Shown in pieces: positions 9,156 to 16,423 of a stretch of DNA of 64,000 nt (position 1 is the first letter of the stretch; each line of letters starts with the position of its first letter). Source of the DNA: JADFNB01 sp036397455 (GTDB taxonomy: Bacteria; Gemmatimonadota; Gemmatimonadetes; Gemmatimonadales; GWC2-71-9); assembly GCA_036397455.1 (NCBI GenBank), contig DASWIX010000042.1:158671-222670 (forward strand). The letters run 5' to 3'. Made by a program: the position numbers and the translations under genes. Below the pieces are notes generated by a model, which saw only the letters and a list, made by a program, of their open reading frames with translations, was not told where the DNA came from and searched no databases.

Positions 9156-9637
9156 CGACCATGCATGTCGACTTCTACGAACGCGTCTGGATGTGGGGTG
9201 CGGGCGCAGTGATCGCCGTCTCGCTCGGGACCCTCGCGTACGCGACCCTCGCCCAAGGGCGCCAGCCGCCGAGTCATGTCGAGACCATTGACCCCACGAC
9301 CGTGTGGACCGATGCCCGGTTCGCGTCGCGTGGCGTGACCACGAACGCCGACGGGAGCGTCACCGTCACCATGCTCGCGCTCACGTTCGCGTTCCAACCC
9401 AACGAGTTCCGTGTCCCGGCCGGTCGGCCGGTCACGTTTCGCATGACGAGTGCCGACGTGGTACACGGCTTTCAGATCGTCGGGACCAACGCCAATACGA
9501 TGATTGTGCCCGGCTACGTGAGCCAATTCACGACGGTGTTCGACACACCGGGTGAGTACCTCATCGTGTGCAACGAGTATTGCGGGCTCGGGCATCATGC
9601 GATGTCGGCCAAGCTGATCGTGGAGGCCACTCCATGA
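9152..9637 (+). CDS. cbaB: b(a)3-type cytochrome c oxidase subunit II (CuA)
   Basis: A 161-aa subunit with one N-terminal membrane anchor (VWMWGAGAVIAVSLGTLAY, residues ~13-31) and a periplasmic cupredoxin domain. The CuA site is clear: His in DVVHGFQI near residue 105 and CNEYCGLGHHAM near residue 144 (two Cys, His and Met ligands). It takes electrons from cytochrome c or a cupredoxin and passes them to subunit I. The GTG at 9152 overlaps the IIa stop; an in-frame ATG at 9161 is an alternative. Its stop overlaps the ATG of subunit I (ATGA). Confidence 0.93.
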   Translation: MTTMHVDFYERVWMWGAGAVIAVSLGTLAYATLAQGRQPPSHVETIDPTTVWTDARFASRGVTTNADGSVTVTMLALTFAFQPNEFRVPAGRPVTFRMTSADVVHGFQIVGTNANTMIVPGYVSQFTTVFDTPGEYLIVCNEYCGLGHHAMSAKLIVEATP

Positions 9638-11256
9638 TTCCCAACCGTCGCCTCGCTCTCGCCAACATCGGGGTCGCCATCGCCGCATTCGGCGTGGCGT
9701 CCATGATGGCGTTCATGCAGGCCATTTCACGCGCCAGTCTCGACCTTCCATGGCGCTCCGCCCGCATGTACTACCTCTCGGTCACCGGACACGGCGTGCT
9801 CATGGCGCTGGTGTTCACGACGTTCTTCATCATGGGACTGGGGATCGCCTTTGCGACCCGCGCGCTCGACCGGCCGCTCCGCTGGGCGCGGCTCGGCTGG
9901 GTGGCGTTCGGGGTGGCCGTCGCGGGCGCGGCCGCGGCTGGGTGGGCCATCTTCTCGGGCAAAGCGACGGTGCTGTACACGTTCTACCCGCCGCTCAAAG
10001 CGCACCCGGCATTTTACATCGGGCTGACGCTGGTCGTGGTCGGATCGTGGCTGTGGTGCGCGGTACTCGTCGGGACGTATCTCGGGTGGCGCCACGAGCA
10101 GCCCGACACGCCGGTGCCGTTGCCGATGTACACCATGTTGGCGACGATCGCCGTCTGGGTGATCGCGACGATCGGCGTCGCCGCCGAAATGCTCCTGCAG
10201 TTGATCCCATGGTCGCTGGGACTGACCGAGAAGGTCGACCCGCTGCTGGCCCGGATGCTGTTCTGGTACTTCGGGCACCCGTTGGTCTATTTCTGGCTGC
10301 TACCGGCGTATGCCGTGTGGTACGTGGTGGTGCCCAAGGTCGCCGGCGGCAAGCTGTTCAGCGATCCGCTCACCCGCATGGTCTTCGCGCTGTTCATCGT
10401 CCTCTCGACGCCGGTCGGGTTCCACCACCAGTTCATGGACCCGGGCATCTCAGCCGGCTGGAAGATGGTGCATACCATTCTCACGTTCGGGATCCTGTTC
10501 CCCAGTCTGGTCACGGCCTTCACCGTCACGGCGTCGCTCGAAGTGGCGGGGCGCGCCCGTGGCGCTCGCGGTCTGTTCGACTGGATCGGCCGGCTCCCGT
10601 GGGGCGACCCGCTCGTCGCGAGCGTCCTGTTGTCCATGCTGTTATTCGCGTTGGGTGGGATCGGTGGCGCCATCAACGCCTCGTTCGGCATGAACGCGGT
10701 CGTCCACAACACCGCCTGGATCCAGGGACACTTCCACCTGACCGTGGGAACGGCCACGGCCCTGACGTTCATGGGCGCCTCGTATTGGCTGGTACCGCGG
10801 TTACTGGGACGCGACCTGGAACTGACGGCGATGGCGCGGGTGCAGCCGTACCTGTGGTTTCTCGGCATGCTGTTCTTCTCGATATCCAACCACGTGACCG
10901 GGCTGATGGGGATGCCGCGTCGGGTCTACGAGGCGGCATATCAGGGGAGCGAGATCGCCGCCCGGTGGCAGGGGTTGACGGTCGTATCCGCCATCGGCGG
11001 CGTGCTGCTGTTCATGTCGGCGGCGTTCTTCCTGCTGGTCATGCTGTTCACGGTGCTCGGCGGACGGCGCGCGCCGCAGGGCGCCATCGAGTTCGCCGAG
11101 CCGATCGGCGGATATCCCACGAGTCGCGGCCTCTTCGATCGGTTCTGGCTGTGGCTGAGCGTGGCGGTGGTGCTTGTCATCGTCGCGTACGCGTATCCGC
11201 TGGTCCATCACTTCAGCCTGACCAGGTTCGGATCGCCGGGGTTCACGCCCTTCTAG
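9634..11256 (+). CDS. cbaA: b(a)3-type cytochrome c oxidase subunit I
   Basis: A 540-aa, multi-helix membrane protein of the heme-copper oxidase B family, which reduces O2 to water and pumps protons. Ligands visible: His in SVTGHGVLMAL (low-spin heme), GHPLVYFWLLPAYAVWY (CuB His and the cross-linked Tyr region), PVGFHHQFMDP (two CuB His), and WIQGHFHLTVG (high-spin and low-spin heme His). B-type oxidases have high O2 affinity, which fits the neighbouring stress proteins. Start 9634 is fixed by the ATGA overlap with subunit II. No separate subunit III is seen, as usual for this class. Confidence 0.94.
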   Translation: MIPNRRLALANIGVAIAAFGVASMMAFMQAISRASLDLPWRSARMYYLSVTGHGVLMALVFTTFFIMGLGIAFATRALDRPLRWARLGWVAFGVAVAGAAAAGWAIFSGKATVLYTFYPPLKAHPAFYIGLTLVVVGSWLWCAVLVGTYLGWRHEQPDTPVPLPMYTMLATIAVWVIATIGVAAEMLLQLIPWSLGLTEKVDPLLARMLFWYFGHPLVYFWLLPAYAVWYVVVPKVAGGKLFSDPLTRMVFALFIVLSTPVGFHHQFMDPGISAGWKMVHTILTFGILFPSLVTAFTVTASLEVAGRARGARGLFDWIGRLPWGDPLVASVLLSMLLFALGGIGGAINASFGMNAVVHNTAWIQGHFHLTVGTATALTFMGASYWLVPRLLGRDLELTAMARVQPYLWFLGMLFFSISNHVTGLMGMPRRVYEAAYQGSEIAARWQGLTVVSAIGGVLLFMSAAFFLLVMLFTVLGGRRAPQGAIEFAEPIGGYPTSRGLFDRFWLWLSVAVVLVIVAYAYPLVHHFSLTRFGSPGFTPF

Positions 11257-11313
11257 CGCACGCCCGCCTGGTGGGGGCATGGAAGTAAATGCCGGAACCG
11301 CATAGGTTTCGGC

Positions 11314-12555
11314 ATGAGCCCCGCGCCCCCGCCCCTCCCCGAGGACGGTGAGTCACGCCTGAGGCGGCTCGTGCACGCCGCCGGTCGGATTCACGCCGAG
11401 CACGAACTCGAGGTGGTCCTCCAGGCGGTTGGCGACGCGGCGCGCGAGGTCATCGGCGCTCGCTACGCGGCGCTCGGCATCCTCGATCCCAGCCATACCA
11501 CCCTCGCGCGCTTCATCGTGAGCGGCATGACAATGGAGGAATACGCACGGATCGGCCATGAGCCGACCGGCAAAGGGGTGCTGGGGACTCTCATCGCCGA
11601 TCCCAAGCCCCTGCGGCTGCCCGACGTCGCGAAACATCCCGACTCCGGCGGATTCCCTCCGCATCATCCGGCCATGCGGTCCTTCCTCGGCGTCCCAATC
11701 CTCAGCCGTGATGGACCGCTCGGCAATCTCTACCTGACCGAAAAGCTCGGCGGGGACGTGTTCACCGAGGACGACGAAGCGATCGCGGTGCTGTTGGCCG
11801 CCCAGGCGGCGGTGGCCGTCGAGAACGCGACGTTGTACGAGGACGGTCGGCGGCTCGTCGCGGAAGTCCAGTCCATGCAGGCGTCGCGCGATCGGTTCTT
11901 CGCGACCATCAATCACGAGCTGCGCAACGCGCTCACCGCGGTCTACGGCTGGTCGGAGATGCTGCTGCGCAAGGCCGGCCCGTCGGCGCCCCGCGCCGCA
12001 CGCGAGGTCTTCGAATCGGCGGAACGGACGCTGGCGCTGCTCAACGATTTGCTCGACCTGTCCCGGCTCGAAGCGGAGCGCCTCCGCCCCGTGGTCGAGC
12101 ACGTGGACGCGGCGAAGCTCGCCCTGGACGCCATCGCGACCGTGCACCCCGCCGCCGCTGCGCGGAACGTCACGCTCGAGGCGGTCGGGACCAACGGCCG
12201 CGCGGCGTGCGAAACCGATGGGCAGCGGGTGTGCCAGGTACTGGTCAATCTGCTCTCGAACGCCGTGCGCCACAGTCCCGCGGGCGACGTCGTCGTGTTG
12301 CGCACCGATGTCGAGCCGTCGCTGCTCCGCTACTCGGTGATCGATCGCGGACCCGGCATTCCCGCCTCCGAGCAGGAACACATCTTCGAGGCGTTCGCCC
12401 GGGCCGGGACCACCGATCACCAGGGTACGGGACTCGGGCTCACCCTGTCGCGACAACTGGCCCTGGTGCTGGGCGGCGATCTGGCCGTTCGCTCCAGCGA
12501 GGGCGAGGGCGCGACGTTCATCCTCACCATCCCTCGGCGCCTGCGGGAATCGTGA
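11314..12555 (+). CDS. GAF-domain sensor histidine kinase
   Basis: A 413-aa soluble sensor kinase. A GAF domain spans about residues 25-180 (ARYAALGILDP, SFLGVPILSRDGPLGNLYLTEK). A HisKA segment has the phosphorylatable His in FFATINHELRNALTAV near residue 201, and the HATPase domain carries the N box (LLSNAVRHSP), G1 (VIDRGPGIP) and G2 (GTGLGLTLS). No transmembrane helix is evident, so the signal is cytoplasmic. DevS/DosS-like GAF kinases sense heme-bound gases or redox state, but this protein's ligand is unknown. It sits 57 bases after the oxidase operon and 61 bases before the response regulator gene. Confidence 0.88.
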   Translation: MSPAPPPLPEDGESRLRRLVHAAGRIHAEHELEVVLQAVGDAAREVIGARYAALGILDPSHTTLARFIVSGMTMEEYARIGHEPTGKGVLGTLIADPKPLRLPDVAKHPDSGGFPPHHPAMRSFLGVPILSRDGPLGNLYLTEKLGGDVFTEDDEAIAVLLAAQAAVAVENATLYEDGRRLVAEVQSMQASRDRFFATINHELRNALTAVYGWSEMLLRKAGPSAPRAAREVFESAERTLALLNDLLDLSRLEAERLRPVVEHVDAAKLALDAIATVHPAAAARNVTLEAVGTNGRAACETDGQRVCQVLVNLLSNAVRHSPAGDVVVLRTDVEPSLLRYSVIDRGPGIPASEQEHIFEAFARAGTTDHQGTGLGLTLSRQLALVLGGDLAVRSSEGEGATFILTIPRRLRES

Positions 12556-12562
12556 AGAGGAG

Positions 12563-12587
12563 TTCACAGCCCGTTTCACGTCGACTC
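12563..12587 (+). promoter_or_regulatory. Putative phased direct-repeat operator (site 2, autoregulation)
   Basis: GTTCACA at 12562-12568 and GTTTCAC at 12573-12579 lie 11 bases apart, with a CTCACC continuing the phase. The site is 30-55 bases before the response regulator ATG. It resembles the sites before the first universal stress protein and before the DUF2892 gene, which suggests the regulator controls its own gene and both neighbours. Confidence 0.45.
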
Positions 12588-12616
12588 ACCAACCCGAAAC
12601 GACCTTGAACCTGACT

Positions 12617-13300
12617 ATGCGCATCCTCATCGTGGAAGACGACCGGAAGGTCGCGGGCTTCATCGAGATGGGCCTGCGGGAAGAGGGCTACGCCGTCGAT
12701 CTCGCGAAGGACGGCGACGAGGCCATCCTGCACGCGCATGTCAACGATTACGACGCCATTCTGCTGGACTTGATGTTGCCCAAGAAGAACGGGCTCCAGG
12801 TAGCGGCGGAGCTGCGGCGTGAGGGGCGCACGACGCCGATCCTGATGTTGACCGCACGGGATGCCACCGAAGACGTCGTGCGGGGCCTCGACGCCGGCGC
12901 CGACGACTACCTCCCCAAGCCGTTCAAGTTCGATGAGCTCCTGGCACGGTTACGTGCCCTGGTACGCCGCGGCGGCGCGACCCGCGTCGAACGCCTGGTC
13001 GCGGGCCCGCTCGAGTTGGATCGCCTGAAGCACCGGGCGTACGCCGGCGGCAAACCGCTGGATCTCACCCCGCGGGAGTTCCAACTGCTCGAACACTTCA
13101 TGATGCACAAAGACGATGTCGTGCGCCGAACCGAGCTGCTCGAAAAGGTCTGGGACATGCACTTCGACCCGGAAAGCAACGTCGTCGACGTGCACGTGGG
13201 GAACCTCCGGCGCAAGCTTCGCGAAGCCGGCTTCCCGAAGCTGATTCGGACGGTGCGGGGCGTCGGATTCCGGCTCGACGGCTCCAAGGACACCGGCTAG
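12617..13300 (+). CDS. OmpR/PhoB-type response regulator
   Basis: A 227-aa two-component regulator. The receiver domain (residues 1-115) has the acidic pair in RILIVEDDRKV, the phosphoacceptor Asp in AILLDLMLPKKNG near residue 52 and the Lys in YLPKPFKFDEL. A winged-helix DNA-binding domain follows (residues ~130-225: LTPREFQLLEHFM, VVDVHVGNLRRKL, IRTVRGVGFRL). Start: the ATG at 12617, directly before the conserved MRILIVEDD. It lies 2 bases upstream of its cognate kinase gene. The heavy-metal or PhoB-like subgroup is likely by overall similarity. Confidence 0.93.
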   Translation: MRILIVEDDRKVAGFIEMGLREEGYAVDLAKDGDEAILHAHVNDYDAILLDLMLPKKNGLQVAAELRREGRTTPILMLTARDATEDVVRGLDAGADDYLPKPFKFDELLARLRALVRRGGATRVERLVAGPLELDRLKHRAYAGGKPLDLTPREFQLLEHFMMHKDDVVRRTELLEKVWDMHFDPESNVVDVHVGNLRRKLREAGFPKLIRTVRGVGFRLDGSKDTG

Positions 13301-13302
13301 CC

Positions 13303-14685
13303 ATGCAGTCGCTGCGCCGCACGCTCGCCGTGCGGTTTTCGATCACCATGCTCGTCGCACTGCTGGTGATTGCCCTCTGGGCTTTCATGGGGACCCAGCG
13401 CGTCCTGTACCGGGAACTCGACCGCGGATTGGCCGCCGCCGCGCACCTCGAAGCCGCCGCCCTGGCGGCCGGGCTCTCCATTCCCGCCCTACCGGATTCC
13501 GACGATCGCGAGGCGTTCGTCGCCGCGGTGAACCGATTTGTCGTCGCCCGCCAGGCCTCGGGCGTCGTGATCGCCATCAACACCCCGCTGGCAGCGGACT
13601 TGCCGTTTGATAGCGCGGGCCTCCGACGAGCCGTCGACGGAGACGCGACTTGGACCACGCTTGCGTGGGGTGGCGACGACTTCCGGGTATACTACCTCCC
13701 GATATCGCGGCCAACCGCGAGCGGCGCGCGCGTGGTGCAGGTCGCGGCGTCGTTGGGGCCGATCGACGCCGCGAGCCGCAACGTGCTGTTTCTGCTGTTT
13801 GGCACTGTGCTCCTCGGCCTGCTGGCAACCAGTCTGGGTGCCACGTGGCTCGCGGGGTCGGCGGTGGCACCTGTCAGCGAGATCGCCGAGCAGGCCGAAG
13901 CGATCGGACCGGACGAAACACGGCGCCGCATCACGGCCCATGCCAGCGTCTCCGAGTTCAATGGGCTCGTGCGCGTCCTGAACGGCATGCTCGATCGCCT
14001 CGAACACGGTGTCTTTGCGCAGCGTCGCATCATCGCGGACGTGGGCCATGACCTGCGCACACCGATCACGGCGATGCAAGGTGAGATCGAGGTCGTGCTG
14101 CGTCACCAACGTGATCCGGAACGCTACACGGCGGCGCTGAGGAGTATTCTCGAGGAGGTCAATCACCTCGGCACCTTGAGCGACACCCTTATCACGCTGG
14201 CGCGCATCGAAGCCGGCGAACTGAGGCCTGAACCCCACCCGACATCCGTAGCGGAACTCGTCTCCAATGCCGCACAGCGGTATCGACCGCGGGCGGGCAC
14301 GCGGACGATCGAGGTCACGACCAGCGATGACGCGGACTCGGTGGTCGACAAAGAACTGATCGATCTGGTGCTCGACCAGTTGCTCGACAACGCCATTCGG
14401 CATACGCCGGACGGTATTGAGATCGCCGTCCGCGTAGCCGGGGCCAACGGCCAGGTCACGATCGTCGTTGAGGATCGCGGCCCTGGGGTCTCCGACGACG
14501 TCCTTCCCCATTTGTTCGAGCGTTTCTATCGCGGTGACGCGGCACGCGGCCGGGGGGGGGCGGGTCTCGGGCTGACTGTTGCGGCCTCCATCATCCGTGC
14601 GCACGGCGGGCGGGTCCACGCGGAACGCGCCGACCCGAGCGGACTGCGGCTCGTCATCGCGCTCCCGCGGGAACAAACCACCTAA
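13303..14685 (+). CDS. Membrane-bound sensor histidine kinase, partner of the preceding regulator
   Basis: A 460-aa kinase with two transmembrane helices (about residues 10-30 and 162-190), a periplasmic domain of ~130 residues between them, HAMP (PVSEIAEQAEAIG), His in DVGHDLRTPITAM near residue 249, N box (LLDNAIRHTP), G1 (VEDRGPGVS) and G2 (GAGLGLTVA). The periplasmic segment shows no domain I recognise. It is immediately downstream of the response regulator gene and clearly forms an operon with it. A run of nine G around 14555 encodes the glycine-rich G2 loop. Confidence 0.92.
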   Translation: MQSLRRTLAVRFSITMLVALLVIALWAFMGTQRVLYRELDRGLAAAAHLEAAALAAGLSIPALPDSDDREAFVAAVNRFVVARQASGVVIAINTPLAADLPFDSAGLRRAVDGDATWTTLAWGGDDFRVYYLPISRPTASGARVVQVAASLGPIDAASRNVLFLLFGTVLLGLLATSLGATWLAGSAVAPVSEIAEQAEAIGPDETRRRITAHASVSEFNGLVRVLNGMLDRLEHGVFAQRRIIADVGHDLRTPITAMQGEIEVVLRHQRDPERYTAALRSILEEVNHLGTLSDTLITLARIEAGELRPEPHPTSVAELVSNAAQRYRPRAGTRTIEVTTSDDADSVVDKELIDLVLDQLLDNAIRHTPDGIEIAVRVAGANGQVTIVVEDRGPGVSDDVLPHLFERFYRGDAARGRGGAGLGLTVAASIIRAHGGRVHAERADPSGLRLVIALPREQTT

Positions 14686-14692
14686 CTGTCAC

Positions 14693-14725
14693 TTCACACG
14701 AGCTTCAAACCCGTTTCACCCTCCG
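14693..14725 (+). promoter_or_regulatory. Putative phased direct-repeat operator (site 3, best copy)
   Basis: Three repeats in exact 11-base phase: TTCACA at 14693, TTCAAA at 14704 and TTCACC at 14715. They lie 40-70 bases before the start of the DUF2892 membrane protein. This is the clearest of the three similar sites in this region and the natural candidate binding site for the OmpR-type regulator encoded at 12.6 kb. Confidence 0.5.
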
Positions 14726-14764
14726 GACTCAATGTTTGGGAAGCACCAGGACGGAGGTAAAACC

Positions 14765-14974
14765 GTGCCAATCAACGTGGGGAATCTCGACGCTATCGCT
14801 CGGGGGGCGTCCGCCGTTCTGCTTCTGATTGTCGCGGCCTTCATGAATCACCTGCCCGTTCTCTCCCTTGCGGTTGCGATTCTCGCATTGTTCTTCGGAG
14901 GGACCGCACTCACCCGCCAGTGCCCGGTGTATCGACTCCTCGACGTCAGCACATCACGCCGGACCCGATCCTGA
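14765..14974 (+). CDS. Small DUF2892 / YgaP-type inner-membrane protein
   Basis: A 69-aa protein with the family layout: an N-terminal INVGNLDAIARGASAVLL, two hydrophobic segments, and a C-terminal TRQCPVYRLLDVST resembling the conserved CPLY-LGxxT end. The GTG at 14765 is preceded by GGAGGT at 14753-14758 with ideal spacing; an ATG at 14732 is possible but lacks a site. In other bacteria this fold is often fused to rhodanese domains. Here it stands alone behind a putative response-regulator site. Its function is unknown. Confidence 0.75.
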   Translation: MPINVGNLDAIARGASAVLLLIVAAFMNHLPVLSLAVAILALFFGGTALTRQCPVYRLLDVSTSRRTRS

Positions 14975-15079
14975 CGCCGTATCCACGGTGAGTTGCCTCG
15001 GGCGGCGGGTGCACTACACTTCGTCACCGATTCGAGCCTCACGCACCAAACGCTCACATGCCAACGGGAACGCAACAGA

Positions 15080-15475
15080 ATGAGCCGCCTCCTGATACCG
15101 GTCCTGATGCTCGGTCTTGCCACGGGCACGTCGGCACAGACACGTGACTCGCTTCCCACCGGGGTCACATCTGCCATGGTCGAGACCGGCGCCCAACTCT
15201 ACAAGGGCGCCGGGATCTGCTTTGCATGCCACGGAGCGGACGGCAAGGGGACGGCTGGCGTCGGGCCCAATCTCGCCGACGAGGAGTGGCTACACAGTGA
15301 CGGTTCCTACGAGGCCATCGTGCGCCAGATCATTCAGGGCGTCTTACCCACCCAGTCCAAATCGGGGATGATGATGCCGCCAAAAGGCGGCAGCAGCCTG
15401 AACGATGAGCAGGTCCGCGCTGTGGCAGCGTACGTGTGGACGCTCAGTCACTGGATTGCAGATCGTAGATTGTAG
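15080..15475 (+). CDS. Exported c-type cytochrome, monoheme
   Basis: A 131-aa protein with a signal peptide (MSRLLIPVLMLGLATGTSAQ) and one class-I cytochrome c domain: heme attachment CFACH near residue 52 and the distal Met in SGMMMPPKGG near residue 95. It probably carries electrons in the periplasm, for example to the b(a)3 oxidase encoded 4 kb upstream. The last eight or so residues (WIADRRL) and the TAG stop are encoded by the GATTGCAG repeat that follows, so the native C-terminus seems to have been replaced or extended by the repeat. Confidence 0.9.
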   Translation: MSRLLIPVLMLGLATGTSAQTRDSLPTGVTSAMVETGAQLYKGAGICFACHGADGKGTAGVGPNLADEEWLHSDGSYEAIVRQIIQGVLPTQSKSGMMMPPKGGSSLNDEQVRAVAAYVWTLSHWIADRRL

Positions 15476-15543
15476 ATTGCAGATTGGAGGGTTCGTTGCG
15501 GCAATCTGCAATCTGCAATCTCCAATCTGCAATCTCCAATCTA
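15453..15543. terminator. GATTGNA repeat hairpin between convergent genes
   Basis: A GATTGCA/GATTGTA/GATTGGA tandem on the left (15453-15488) faces its reverse complement (CAATCTGCAATCT...) on the right (15502-15543), with a loop of about 13 bases. This gives a long imperfect hairpin lacking the usual T-run but suited to stop transcription from both sides. It provides the stop codons of both flanking genes: TAG of cytochrome c at 15473-15475 and TAG of the minus-strand gene at 15541-15543. Confidence 0.6.
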
Positions 15544-16344
15544 CCGGGGCACGCGCAGCGACAAACCGATCCCGCCAAACCAGTCATCGGCCGCCTCGTT
15601 GAGGCCAAACCCTCCCGACGCGTCGAGTTGCACCGTTGCGGTCACGAGAAAAGTGAATCCCCCGTCGAGGGAATGCGTCGAGGCGTTGACGGTCTCGGTA
15701 GCGACCGTGCCAAACCCTTCAATGAAGCCCGAGAGCCGTGACGTGAGGGCGCTTCCAAGCACCACGGTGTAGAGCAAGTCGGTGTCGGTCTTGGTCGCCC
15801 CCGCTCCGCCGTCGACCGACCCCCACATGGCCCCCACGTTGTAGCCAAGTGAAATGCGCTCCGTGAGCCCGTGCGAGAACGCCACGCGGACTGCGGGATC
15901 AGCCCGTACCGTGCCAAACCCGTCCTGGCCCGTGGGTAGGACAACGGCCGCGAGCAGCGCCACGGCCGGCGAGAGCCCGTCGCCGGTCAGGACTCGCACT
16001 TTTCCGCCCAGGTCCAGATCACCCATGCCGCTCACCGGGCCGGTGCCGGACTGAGAACTGCGCAACCAGCCCGCGAATCCGAGCCGAGCCTCGAACAGCG
16101 GGAAGATCCCGATGCGCAGCAACGAGCCGGGAATGGAAAGGGCCTTGAGCCGGGCCGCACCGCTACCGGCCTGGGCGAAACGCGCGCCAACCTCGAACTG
16201 GAACGCGCCGACCGGCACGACCGCCGCCGACTCCGTCTGGTCGGGCCGGTCGGTCACGAGCGGTGGCGCTTCCTGACCTGACGCAACACCGGCGGCCACA
16301 AGACCTGCGAAAACACCAAAGCCGGCCCGGGGCATGGCTGGCAT
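15541..16344 (-). CDS. Outer-membrane beta-barrel protein, Phenol_MetA_deg/transporter-like
   Basis: A 267-aa exported protein with a signal peptide (MPAMPRAGFGVFAGLVAAGVASG) then PPLVTDRPDQTESAAVVPVGAFQFE, the typical start of the putative MetA-pathway/transporter family. Alternating polar and hydrophobic strands (GDLDLGGKVRVLTG, RVAFSHGLTERISLGYNVG) support a beta barrel. The ATG at 16344 is chosen because GGAGG precedes it by 5 bases; an upstream in-frame GTG overlaps that site. Family members are proposed to pass aromatic compounds through the outer membrane, which fits the anthranilate-CoA cluster next door but is not proven. Confidence 0.72.
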   Translation of the reverse strand: MPAMPRAGFGVFAGLVAAGVASGQEAPPLVTDRPDQTESAAVVPVGAFQFEVGARFAQAGSGAARLKALSIPGSLLRIGIFPLFEARLGFAGWLRSSQSGTGPVSGMGDLDLGGKVRVLTGDGLSPAVALLAAVVLPTGQDGFGTVRADPAVRVAFSHGLTERISLGYNVGAMWGSVDGGAGATKTDTDLLYTVVLGSALTSRLSGFIEGFGTVATETVNASTHSLDGGFTFLVTATVQLDASGGFGLNEAADDWFGGIGLSLRVPR

Positions 16345-16423
16345 GGAATCCTCCACGATTAGGTGAAGCGAATAGTATTATTAGTGAGGGCGTATTTGCA
16401 AGGTGCGGAACGGCTTGGCACTT

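Noticed and set aside
15453..15543. Possible CRISPR array (also at 38677 and 40164)
   Set aside because: Units are 7-8 bases in tandem without unique spacers, and no cas genes are in the window.
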